Source: a virus. Taken from it: DNA of 34,425 nt. Below the pieces are notes generated by a model. It ran no database searches, had not been told where the DNA came from, and saw only the letters and a program-made list of their open reading frames with translations. Both the position numbers and the translations under genes were made by a program. Below, piece by piece: positions 13,415-23,100 of this stretch (the stretch's first letter is position 1; every line of letters begins with the position of its first letter). The DNA lies in the IMG/VR virus record IMGVR_UViG_3300027816_000252, positions 1-34,425 of that record; one strand, 5' to 3'.

Positions 13415-13616
13415 CGCGCAGAGCCCTCAGGACTAGGGTTTCCATTCTCGGCAAATCGTTGCCGCACCACGGGCAGACCGTCCACGGCTCAAGCACATCA
13501 CGGGAGCGCCACCAGACCCATCCGACACCCCACAGATAGGAAAAGTCGCCACGATCCCGGGCCGCTTTACGATGCTCGCACGGGATAGGGCTCCAATCGC
13601 GACAGGTTTCGCTCAT
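13398..13616 (-). CDS. Small Cys-rich protein
   Basis: A 72-residue protein, rich in Trp (FSYLWGVGWVWWRSRDVLEP) with CPWCGNDLPRMETL near residue 48 and two earlier cysteines (residues 5 and 13) that could complete a zinc site. The ATG overlaps the stop of the phosphoesterase gene. The WxxCPWCGN pattern resembles small phage zinc proteins of unknown role. Confidence 0.7.
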   Translation of the reverse strand: MSETCRDWSPIPCEHRKAARDRGDFSYLWGVGWVWWRSRDVLEPWTVCPWCGNDLPRMETLVLRALRDGLET

Positions 13617-14959
13617 ACGGTCCCCCGCCGCGGCGAGCTATGTAAATCGGGGCTCCACGCATCGGAGCCCACCAGCGCCCCGCCACGGTGATACACGAAC
13701 CCCTCGATCATCCGGGGGGAGACGGAGAACTTTTCGTCCGCGTGATACTGATCGGGCGGACAGAGAGCGGCGTGAGTGCGCACCGTAATCCCGCCGTGCG
13801 TCGAGATCGCCGCCTTGCCGTGAAGGTGTCCGGTGTGCATCTCGCGGTAGATCGTCTGCCCCCACTCGACCGCGCATTGTGCCGCCATTACCTCGGCAAG
13901 CCGTTGCTTCCCCTTGTCCCCGTGATCGAGCCCGATCAGCACTTGTCCGTGCTGTAGGTACTTCGTCGTCGTGTTCGAGTCGTCGATCTGCACCCGCCGG
14001 TTCCGACGAAACTCCGAGACGAGGATCCGCTGTAATGCCCACGTTAACGTGCGGTCGTGGTTTCCGGGGACGAGGATCACGCGAGTTTCTACCCCCTCGG
14101 CACTCGCGGCGATTAAGTCAAAAAGCACCTCGGTGCCGCGCTTTAACATCTGCTGAACACGGCTGTCGTAATCGAGGATTGTCCCTTTCGTCGTCGCGCC
14201 CTGTCCGTCGTGGTGAAAGTAGTCCCCAAGAATCCAGAAGTGACGGGTCCCCACCTTGCGCTCGGTTCCGGCCTCGACAAGCGCCGTCACCCCGTCACGG
14301 ATCGTTCGGATAGCAATATCGGTGTCGTAACTCTGCGCACCGGTCCCCTCGCCCCACGCAAGCTTGGCAATATGCGGGTCGGCGATGACAATCCCCTGTA
14401 GCAGATCGTTTGCAGTTCCACGTGAAACATTTCCGATGAGCGGCTTCCGGGAAGCAAAGGCCCCCTCGAGGATTGCCGTTACCCGTTCCTCGACCGACGG
14501 GCCCGCCTTTGGGCGAAGCTTAACAAAGACACGGTGTAGCTCGGTCGTACTAACGCGGCCCGTAGCAAGATCCTTTGTCGCAACCTCGTACTTTGTGGCC
14601 TGACTCTCGGCAACCTCGAAGCGCGTTAGGTCGGCCTTAATGTGCCGCAAGAGATCGTCGACGGTCTTAATCCGGGATCCGTTCGCCCGCGCCTCGAGCC
14701 CGTCCGCGCTTTCGGTCTGCTCAACGGACTGCTCGCGCTCCGCAAGGCCGCGGAACTCCTTCGGGCGGGGCCCGACCTTAATGCCCTGCTTGCCCCGCTG
14801 TAGCTGTACGGCGGTCAGCGTCCGCACGGGGAGGCCGCGGTGAAACTCGCGATTAAGGGCCTCGGTAACTAAAGGCCCCGGCATTCCCTCGGCGGAGAGT
14901 TTAGCTAACCGCTTAAGCTCGCGGGTTGACCACGGGGTGAGATCGTTTCGATGGGCCAT
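13613..14959 (-). CDS. Calcineurin-like metallophosphoesterase
   Basis: A 448-residue protein. All five blocks of the metallophosphoesterase fold are seen: DPHIAK (about 194-199), GDYFHHD (about 245-251), VPGNHDR (about 297-303), a GLDHGD segment near 344, and GHLHG (about 377-381). The first 80 residues (WSTRELKRLAKLSAEGMPGP, LNREFHRGLPVRTL) look like a helix-turn-helix. A HTH plus phosphoesterase arrangement suggests a DNA-directed nuclease or phosphodiesterase, possibly in recombination or replication; the substrate is not determined. I prefer the ATG at 14957-14959. The position after the lysis genes is unusual for a DNA enzyme. Confidence 0.85.
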   Translation of the reverse strand: MAHRNDLTPWSTRELKRLAKLSAEGMPGPLVTEALNREFHRGLPVRTLTAVQLQRGKQGIKVGPRPKEFRGLAEREQSVEQTESADGLEARANGSRIKTVDDLLRHIKADLTRFEVAESQATKYEVATKDLATGRVSTTELHRVFVKLRPKAGPSVEERVTAILEGAFASRKPLIGNVSRGTANDLLQGIVIADPHIAKLAWGEGTGAQSYDTDIAIRTIRDGVTALVEAGTERKVGTRHFWILGDYFHHDGQGATTKGTILDYDSRVQQMLKRGTEVLFDLIAASAEGVETRVILVPGNHDRTLTWALQRILVSEFRRNRRVQIDDSNTTTKYLQHGQVLIGLDHGDKGKQRLAEVMAAQCAVEWGQTIYREMHTGHLHGKAAISTHGGITVRTHAALCPPDQYHADEKFSVSPRMIEGFVYHRGGALVGSDAWSPDLHSSPRRGTV

Positions 14960-15153
14960 TCCGGGAGCAGAAGGCGATCGATCAGCCACTCTCGCACGGC
15001 CCGACCGTCCGGGTGTGCCGAGGGGACGGATCCATCGGGGTTGCGGTTTATGTCAATGTGTCCACCACACAGACAGGACAGGCAAGGGGGCTTCCTCGGA
15101 TCACTACTCTCACCCTCACACTCGGGACAAAAAACACGAACGGAATAGGGCAT
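14905..15153 (-). CDS. Zinc-binding protein of unknown function
   Basis: An 82-residue protein. CPECEGESSDPRKPPCLSCL near residues 9-28 gives CxxC...CxxCxC, a probable zinc site. The second half (REWLIDRLLLPEWPIETISP) is helical. It overlaps the phosphoesterase gene by 55 bases, more than most overlaps here, so one of the two starts may be further downstream. GGGGA lies eight bases before ATG 15151-15153. Confidence 0.65.
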   Translation of the reverse strand: MPYSVRVFCPECEGESSDPRKPPCLSCLCGGHIDINRNPDGSVPSAHPDGRAVREWLIDRLLLPEWPIETISPRGQPASLSG

Positions 15154-15168
15154 ACACGGCATCCCCTA

Positions 15169-15735
15169 TCATAATGCTAACACCACGACGGTAGCGAGGA
15201 TCCCTATCCCAAACGCTTGCCATCGGGTCGGACATCGCCCGAGGAGGTTCGAGCAACGCCCTTGCAACAACGCCATCTCTTGCGTATCGGCAAGTGCTTG
15301 CAAGGCTTGTAGTTGCCTCGCCGCCTCCCGCCGCTCGACAAGATGGGTTGTCAATAGACTGTCAATAGTTTGTCGATATGTCAAGACCTCTGCACGAAGT
15401 TGTTCCGAGGCCGCAACCGTCTGCTCGAGGGTTGCCCGTAGTTGCGGCAAGGATGCCGCAGAATCGACAAGGACCGCCCGAGCCGTATCGAGGACTACCC
15501 CGAGGGTGTCCGAGGCCGCTAGGAGCCGCAGAGAGCCGATGCGGGCGCGGGTAGCCTGCGAGTCGGCCCGGGCCTGCGCAACCGTCAGGTTCGCTTGGGC
15601 GATTCGGATCTCGACCCGCAGACTATCCGCGGTCTGCTGTAGTCGCCGCTCGGACTGCCTCGAGCGTCCCGAAAAGAGGACACCCGCGACGATCGCGAGG
15701 ACGGCGAGGACGTTAAGTAAACTGCGCAAGGTCAA
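15169..15735 (-). CDS. Spanin-like coiled-coil membrane protein
   Basis: About 188 residues. From a TTG start (15733-15735, or 15729) it has an N-terminal membrane span LLNVLAVLAIVAGVLFSG, a long alpha-helical, Gln/Ala/Arg-rich coiled coil (about residues 30-155), and a C-terminal hydrophobic segment AFGIGILATVVVLAL. The start overlaps the end of the amidase gene. Placement directly after the endolysin and the coiled-coil architecture fit a Rz-type (i-spanin) protein that disrupts the outer membrane. The second span at the C-terminus is not standard, and no Rz1-like lipoprotein was found. The first 32 codons of the longer frame overlap the amidase and were discarded. Confidence 0.65.
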   Translation of the reverse strand: MTLRSLLNVLAVLAIVAGVLFSGRSRQSERRLQQTADSLRVEIRIAQANLTVAQARADSQATRARIGSLRLLAASDTLGVVLDTARAVLVDSAASLPQLRATLEQTVAASEQLRAEVLTYRQTIDSLLTTHLVERREAARQLQALQALADTQEMALLQGRCSNLLGRCPTRWQAFGIGILATVVVLAL

Positions 15736-16165
15736 AGCCCGGGACGTTCTCCGGGTCCGTCTTACGCCCGGGCGCAACCTTTGCGTGAGTCGTAACCGGG
15801 ACCGGCCCGTACTTACCGCGGACCTCAGCAATAAGCTTGCGCATCGCCTCCTTCTGCGCCTCCGTCAACGGCTCCTTCCCGTCGTTCTTATTGCTAAAGC
15901 ATAGCCCGACGGAGATCCCGTTAACATCCTTATGCCCGGACCATTCCGCCTTGCCCGCGTGCCACGCTCGCCGATCGTAGGGCACGACCGTATACACCTT
16001 GCCATCCCGTCCGACGAGCGCGTGATAGCTAACCTTTGACTCGCTCGATTGAAGCCACGACAAGCACCCCCGCTCGTTCGGGGAGGCGTCCGCGTGTAGG
16101 ACAATCACCTTAACGGCCTGTCCCTTCCGGTCGTTGTGATTCGGGGACGGATGTGTGCAACTCAT
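15713..16165 (-). CDS. N-acetylmuramoyl-L-alanine amidase (endolysin)
   Basis: A 150-residue Amidase_2/PGRP-fold enzyme that cleaves the amide between muramic acid and L-alanine in peptidoglycan. Zinc-ligand candidates are H24 (IVLHADAS), H127 (VTTHAKVAPG) and D137 (GRKTDPE), with the catalytic-type lysine K135. WHAGKAEWSG (68-77) and NGISVGLCFSN are also typical. It is as short as T7 lysozyme (151 residues) and has no signal peptide or cell-wall-binding domain, so it needs the holin for export. It overlaps the holin gene by four bases and the spanin-like gene by 23. Confidence 0.95.
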   Translation of the reverse strand: MSCTHPSPNHNDRKGQAVKVIVLHADASPNERGCLSWLQSSESKVSYHALVGRDGKVYTVVPYDRRAWHAGKAEWSGHKDVNGISVGLCFSNKNDGKEPLTEAQKEAMRKLIAEVRGKYGPVPVTTHAKVAPGRKTDPENVPGFDLAQFT

Positions 16166-16503
16166 TTTGACATCCGGTTAGCCGACGTTTTTCTGTCAAT
16201 CGTTTTAATGCCCGTAATCACGCCAAACTTTCGACCGTGCCACAGCGCGGCCCACATAAAAATAAGGCCGAACCCGCAGTTTAGTAGGATCTCTGTAAAC
16301 GGCGGCGTGGTGCGCAGGAGGACGTTTAGCAGGGAGCCCGAGACGATAAACGCAAGGCCAACCTTAATCGTGTAGTAACTGATCTGCCCAAAGCTGTCGA
16401 TCTGCTTTACACCGTCTCCAATCTTTGTAAAAAGCATTACATAAAAGGCAAGCCCCCCGATCGTAATCAGGAGGTTTGCCAGAAGGTTAATCGTGGCTAG
16501 CAT
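16162..16503 (-). CDS. Small membrane protein, putative holin or antiholin
   Basis: A 113-residue protein with three predicted membrane spans: ATINLLANLLITIGGLAFYV (about 3-22), YYTIKVGLAFIVSGSLLNVL (about 43-62) and ILLNCGFGLIFMWAALWHG (about 72-90). The C-terminus is basic (KTIDRKTSANRMSK). Its position between another holin-like gene and the amidase makes a lysis role likely. Start at ATG 16501-16503; a longer start would extend into the previous gene. Confidence 0.7.
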   Translation of the reverse strand: MLATINLLANLLITIGGLAFYVMLFTKIGDGVKQIDSFGQISYYTIKVGLAFIVSGSLLNVLLRTTPPFTEILLNCGFGLIFMWAALWHGRKFGVITGIKTIDRKTSANRMSK

Positions 16504-16780
16504 CGGTCTTGCCCTCCCCAAAGATTTTAGCGATCACAATCTCGACCCCGCGCTGACCGAGGACCCCGAGAAGAAACGCCATCGCGGACATTGTCTGCGG
16601 GCTTGCCGAGATCCCGGTTAGCTGAAAGACGACCGGGGTAAGAAAGTAAGCACTCGAGGTGCCCGCCGAGATCGCAAGAAGGTTATCCCGGACATTCCCG
16701 TGACTCGCCTTGCCCACCGCAATAAGGGAGCCAAAGAAACCGGCGACGACGAGCATAAGGCTCTGCTTAGTGTCCGACAT
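16487..16780 (-). CDS. Putative holin
   Basis: A 97-residue protein with three hydrophobic segments: SLMLVVAGFFGSLIAVGKA (about 7-25), LLAISAGTSSAYFLTPVVFQ (about 34-53) and AMAFLLGVLGQRGVEIVIA (about 66-84), then a charged tail (KIFGEGKTDASHD). The arrangement resembles small class I-type or LydA-like holins. It overlaps the next membrane gene by 17 bases. Which of the two forms the lethal hole is not clear. Confidence 0.75.
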   Translation of the reverse strand: MSDTKQSLMLVVAGFFGSLIAVGKASHGNVRDNLLAISAGTSSAYFLTPVVFQLTGISASPQTMSAMAFLLGVLGQRGVEIVIAKIFGEGKTDASHD

Positions 16781-16782
16781 TG

Positions 16783-17145
16783 TTATGCCTCAGCAGGGGT
16801 AGGGGGAACCGGGGGCGTCTGCCACGGCGGGGGTAGGGTTACTTGTGAGGGGTGTATCTGTTGCTCGATCTGCGCGGCGAGGTTCGCCTGTAGCTCGGCG
16901 ATCCGCTCCGGGCCCATCGCGGAGACCATCCAGCCCTCGACGATCTCCGGCGTCAGGTCAGCGAACGGCACGAACGGGTCGCCCTCCTTGTAGCTGACGG
17001 CTTGCGTCGAGTAGACGACCGCCGTATGCCCCGCATCATCAGCCGCGTTGTAGCGCCAATGCACGGTAAACACGACATCCACATACCCGTCTTGTTCAGG
17101 GTAGCAATCAAAGGCGGGGAAGTCCCATGTATACGTCAGACTCAT
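16783..17145 (-). CDS. Conserved hypothetical protein downstream of the tail fibre
   Basis: A 120-residue protein. YTWDFPAFDCYPEQDGYVDV, then FTVHWRYNAADDAGHTAVVY and EIVEGWMVSAMGPERIAELQ; the C-terminus is Pro-rich (LPPPWQTPPVPPTPAEA). Similar beta-rich proteins are frequent next to fibre genes in environmental phages; the function is unknown, possibly an accessory fibre component. It begins two bases after the fibre stop region. Confidence 0.7.
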   Translation of the reverse strand: MSLTYTWDFPAFDCYPEQDGYVDVVFTVHWRYNAADDAGHTAVVYSTQAVSYKEGDPFVPFADLTPEIVEGWMVSAMGPERIAELQANLAAQIEQQIHPSQVTLPPPWQTPPVPPTPAEA

Positions 17146-20100
17146 TTAGCTCTCCAGTTGAGCCACGCGCTCGCGTAGCGATTTGATTTCTGCCAGCATC
17201 AGGGGAATCATTGCGGTATAGCTCACCATCTGCAACTTGGGCGTCCCGTCCTCATTCACCGCATCCTTCTCACCGTCAACAGCAGAAGGATACGCCTCTT
17301 GTAATTCGTGGGCCACCACCATCGGGTACTTACCAGACTCACCATTGATGGTACCTTCATGCACCTTCATCTTGTCAAACACTTCGCCAGACTTAGTGTA
17401 GGCACCGTGGATCGTCTTGATCCGGTAGTCGGATGCCGTGGTCAGGTTGAGCGTCGCGTTGTCGCGGCGATAGTTGATATAGCCACGCAACGTCCGAGCG
17501 TTGTTTTGCCCGTCCGAGTAGAAGCTGATGAAGTACGTCGAGCCGCTCTCGACATTGTTCCAGACGTAGAGCGGCGACTGATTCGCGGTGTTGCTCGTGC
17601 CGTTGATTTCTGCCGTACTGCCCGACGATTCATTGACTACGAGGCGCGACCCGTTCCATCCGGTGCCGTTGACAAGAACATCACCGCCCTCCTTAATAGA
17701 AAATGGTGCCGAAGATTGCAACGTCTTATTCGTAACCGTGAACGCATCCGTTCCAGTTCCATACGGGTTGATGCCGATAATCCATTGCCGCGTGTAGGTG
17801 CTATCGTTACCCGGAGAGCCTGACCCACCAGCGGCGATTGCTATGGTTGATTCTCCATCATTCGGATTCGCAACCTGAAACTGCCCCCAGCTAGATGACG
17901 TTGACGTAACGAGTAGCTTGGCGCTCCCATTCACATGCAACCGTGCATAAGCTGACGGAGATGTCGTACCGATACCGACGAAACCATCCGATTTTTTTAT
18001 GAAAACGGCGGCGTTTGATGACCCAACCTGAATGTTTGTGTTGATGTAAAGACTGCCCTTGTTCGTTGCCGCCCCTTCGCAACCAATCTCTATCTTCGTC
18101 GTGCCAGCCTGTGCGAAGTTGAGATAGGCATAGTCAGACGTTGCGTTGATGGTCAGCGCGGCGTTGCCACCGTTGCCGTCAATGAGAACCGACTGCGTCG
18201 TTCCATTGTAGCTCGTCGCCACCGCACGGAAAATCGAGGTGCCAACAACGTCCAGCTTATATGCCGGACTCGTCGTGCCGATGCCGAGGTTGCCAGTAGT
18301 GTTCTGAATAACAACTGGAAATCCGCTATATCCAACATTATAAAATCCAAAGTTGTCAGAGTTTTCATAAATACCACAAAACCAACGCTGTGCTCCTGCG
18401 GCGTTGTAATAGTTTACGCCAGCGGATGCATTATCCGCTCCACGTTGCGTGCCAATCATTCCATAAGTATTGCCACGAAACCACGCGACAGGAGAGGAAC
18501 CTGCCGCTCCACCGTCGACGTTAAACTTATATGTTGTTGTTGTTGTACCTATGCCGACGTTGCCGGAGTTGGTCAAGCGCATTTTTTCGCTGTTCGACGA
18601 ACCAGTTCCGGTAATAAACTTTATTCCAGCGGCGGAGTCGTCAAAGATGCTGAACAACTCGAGCGATCTTCCGTCACTCCCGAGACGGAATCCAGCGTCA
18701 TAAGTTCCACCACCGAAAAACTTGATGCGATAAGACGCGCCCGGATTCCATGACAACGTCATGTTGCCATTGACGTCTAACTTTTCATTCGGTGTATTTG
18801 TACCGATGCCGACGTTACCGGTTGCGGTAATAGTTACCGCGTCAGTCTGCAAAGCGCCGTTCTTCGTCCAAAGGTGCAACTCACCAGATGCCCAGCCACC
18901 GGACACCCCGCCAACCTTGCGAGCCGCAATACCAGCCCAGCTTACCGTATTGCCAGCACCAGCCGTTTCACGCCCACCCATCGACAACTTGACCCATGTA
19001 TTGTTCGTCCCGTTCTCGTTGTGCATGAAGAACGCGACAGGCGCTTCGTCGATGCCACCCGTTGCGCTGGAATCAAGACGGACTCTCGACTGCGGAATCT
19101 GAAAATACGAACTTCCTCCATCCAAATAGGAGTCGTACATATAAATCGCACTACTGTTCGTATCACCATTGACGCCAACGCTACCGAGTACCGATAGCTT
19201 GTTGTATGGCGCGGTCGTTCCGATCCCGACGTTACCAGATGTGTCGATGCAAAGCCGTTCTATTGTCGCAGTCTGGTCATATATTACATATCTAGAATCG
19301 CCAAGTAATCCAGTACGCCAATGCCTTGATGCGTTCTGATATACATCATAAGCGTAAGCACTTGTAGAATATCGCCTAATAGATGCACCAGCCGCACTAC
19401 TAGCCGACATTACGTCGAGCTGATATTCGGAGTTAGTAATAAAACGTCCCTGTCCTGATACATCGAATTTATAACTTGGGCTCGACGTACCGATGCCAAC
19501 GTTGCCAGCGAAGTAGGCGTCCCCGTTAAGAAGACTGATATACGCTTGAAGCGTACTTGTTCCAGCACCGACAAAGCCGATTGAGTTTCCGGGCAACCCA
19601 GATACCGCCGAGTCAATCTGGCGGTGATAGATACCCCAGTTGCTTCCGGTATCCGCAGAATCGAGATATACCCATGCATCCCTATCGTTTGGCGGTGAGT
19701 AGAGATACACATTCGACGAAGGGTTAGCCGTCTGGTAGCTGTTGAGAATAAGACTATTGACGCCAGCATAGCGGTTGGCAGTTACCGTGCTACTAAACGA
19801 ACCCGTCGTAGCGTTGACGGTACCGCCCGACTGATTTGTTGCTGTCGTAGCCGTTGCCGCATTTCCGCTGATGCTGATACTCCACGTTCCGCTTGGCGTA
19901 ATCGTAGAGACGCCAGTAAGACGGCCCTTGGAGTCTACCGTGAGGCGCGGAATCGCATTGTTCCCGCCGTAGGTGCCAGCGACAACGGCGGTATCCGCAA
20001 GCGTTGTCGCAATAGACGTTGTGCCAGAACCCGTGACATCGCCAGACAACGTGATAGTCTGATTGCTTACCGTGATGCTTCCACCAAGCGACACGGAACT

Positions 20101-23100
20101 TCCGTTGATGGTGATGCTAGAATTGGCAAGTCGAGCGTTGTCAATCGCGGTAAATCCCGCACCAAGTGCACCGCTGGTCAGCGTACCAACGGAAGTCAGC
20201 GACGAATTGATGACGCCTGTGCCAAGCGTAGTCGCAGACAGCACATCTATTGCGGTGCCACCGCCGTTCAGAATCTTGTATGTCTCACCGAACGCAACGC
20301 GCACACCGCTCGTAAACGTAACGCTGTTGGAGAACGTATAGCTCGCGCCAGAGAACGTTCCCGCCGTGACGTTGTTCGCCGAGACGGATCCGACCGCCGG
20401 GACTGCCCAGACGCCGTTTGCGTTTAGGAAGTAGGTCGCCCCAACGTTGTTCGATCCGGGGACGTAACCCGCCGTCGTCGTGGTCGTGCTAAAGTTTGGC
20501 GGGGTCGCCCACGTTATGTCGCCCGTCGTGCCAGCCGACTGTAGGAACTGACCCGAGGATCCTGCGGCGACCGCCTCAAATGCGTTGCCGACAATATCGT
20601 AGACAATCGCCCGTGTTCCGGTCCCGGTAACGCCATAGCTTGTCGCGTTCGTGCCGCCGTTCGCGATTGCGACCGTGCCGGTGACGTTGCCCGCGTTGCC
20701 GCTGACCGAACCGGTGATCGTATTCGTGACGGTGAGGTTTGTCAGGGTGCCGACCGACGTCAGGCTCGAGGCCGTCACGCCGGACGCCAACGTCGAGCCG
20801 GTGAGCGTCCCCGCCGCCGCCGTTACGGTGATGTCCGCCGTCCCGTTGAACGAGACGCCGTTAATGTTGCGGGCCGTCTGCAACGCCGTTGCCGTCGACG
20901 CATTTCCGGTCAGGGTCCCCGTCAGAGTCCCGGAGACCGTCAGGTCGTTCGTGATCGTGTAGGACGCCCCGGAGAACGTCCCCGCCGTCACGCTCGAGGC
21001 CGGGATGCTCGGGGTCTGAAACCGCGCCGTAGTTGCCCCGGTCGCCTGTAGGATCATCCCGCTTGTAAGCCCGGACACGCTATGCTCGGGACCAAGCGCG
21101 GTCGTCGTCGCAAGGACGTGCAAGCCGGGAGCAGGGTTCCCCCACGCAAGAGCCCCGCCGCTGTAAATCAGTCCTTGACCGTTAGACCCTGTAGGGCCAA
21201 CCTCAAAAACACCCGAGCCGCCGTCATAGACAAAAATGCGTTCGTTTGTAATCCCGGTAAAAGCCGTGGATGTTAAGCCGGTACCGCCATAGTCTTTGCC
21301 AATCGAGGTCCCCTGCCAGACGCCGGTCGCAATCGTCCCGACCGAGGTAAGGCTAGAAGCCGTAACACCTGAGGCAAGCGTAGTTCCCGTCAAGGTCCCT
21401 GCGGCGGCAGTTACCGTGATGTCGGCACTCCCGTCAAAGGCCACCCCGTTAATATTGCGGGCCGTCTGTAGGGTCGTGGCGGTCGTCGCGTTCCCGGCGA
21501 GGGCCGCGGTAACTGTTCCGGCGGAGAAGTTACCAGAGGCATCACGGGCCACGACCTTGCTTGCCGTGTTATTCGGTGTCGCATCGACATCCGTTGTAAC
21601 ACTCGCGGATCCGTCGTAACTCCCGCCCGTTAGGTAGTTGCCGAGCGTTAGGGTCGCCTGTCCCGCAATGCTCGTAGCTTGCGTGTTACTAAGGAAATCA
21701 TCCGGGATGCCAATAGGCGTCCCGCTCCGTGCCGTCCCGGGCGTCCCGTCGAGGAACCCTGAGAGCCGGTAAAACACACGGTACCATCGGGTAATGCCGT
21801 CCGACGGTAGAACATCGACATAGGTAGCTGTAAGGGGCGGGAGCGTGTCAAGATCTGCAAACGTTCCCGGGGCCCCGGAGACATTCGGAGCCCGCTGAAC
21901 TACGATGTTATAGCCCTCGACTGCCCCGATCGTCAACGCAATACCGGTCGTCTGACCCGCGTTCGGAAATGAGGTGTAGAGCTTCATCTTCGGTGCGGCG
22001 GGTGCCGACACCGTGTTAAGCGCGGCGGTCGTAACAGTCGCCGTAGCAAACCCGGAATATGCCCCCGTCCCCTCGTCCCGGAATGCAACCCCAAACGTAT
22101 ACTGCGTTGACGGGGTAAGATCCCGAACGATTGTCGATGTCGACCCTGCCGACAGGGTGCCAATCCGGAATGCGGTCCAATCCGCGGGCGCGGAGGCTCC
22201 CGGGTAGGCAAAGATGTCAAGGGGGTCTAAGGTGTTCGGTGTTGGGCTCCCGAGACCGATCGTAAACGTTACCGCGTCTGCCGTAACGTTTGAGGTCGTA
22301 AGCGAGTTTGGCGCAACCCACGCGCCGAGGTCGACATAGGTCCACGCGGTCCACGCCGACGCACGAAGCTCTGTCTTTTCCGTGCGCATCCGGACGTACA
22401 CGCGGCTCCCCGGGGGGACAACGGGAAGCGTAAAGGCGATCGTCGGAATCGTGCCCGGGCGGAATCGTGTAAAGAGCGTGCCCGTTCTCGTCGTCGGTGT
22501 CGTTGCAGAAACCTGATACTGCACCGCAAGGGTAACATTCGAGCTATTTAGGGTCGCGGCATTCGTAACGGTCGCGGTCGCAATCCGACGGGGCTCCCCG
22601 GACCACGCGGCAAGCGTAAAGGTCGGGGCCGTCGGTTGAGCACTTACCCCTGAATCGACAAGCTTGTAGCTCGGGCCCTCCGGGGTCTCCGTGCGACGGA
22701 CGATCTGCGCGATCCGATTGCCAACGTTTGACTCGCCGATCCGGTAGTTCTTGTTTGGGTAATACGAGGCCGCGATGTTTACCTCGTCGCCAACCTGTAG
22801 GTTCGCGGCAGAGGAACTCGCAATAACCTGTACCTCGGACGCCACCGCGCCTCGTCCAAAGCGGTCAAAGCCTTCCGCGACAATCCCTGTAAAGAACCGT
22901 TGCACGACCTCAGGCGAAAACGCAAACGCCCCATTACTCGCCGATCCGTCGTGAATCATCCCCGGGATCTCATACTTGACCTCCTTCGTCGAGTATGTCG
23001 AGGTGTCCGCGTTCTGTGCGGCGATCGTAACCCCCTGCGCCGTTAGGCCGTCAGGCGGTGGGGGATCCCGAAGCTCAGGGTCCTGATCAAAGACCGAGAA

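Noticed and set aside
16162-16200. TTGACA near the end of the holin-like gene as a promoter
   Set aside because: No acceptable -10 at 16-18 bases; the sequence is coding.
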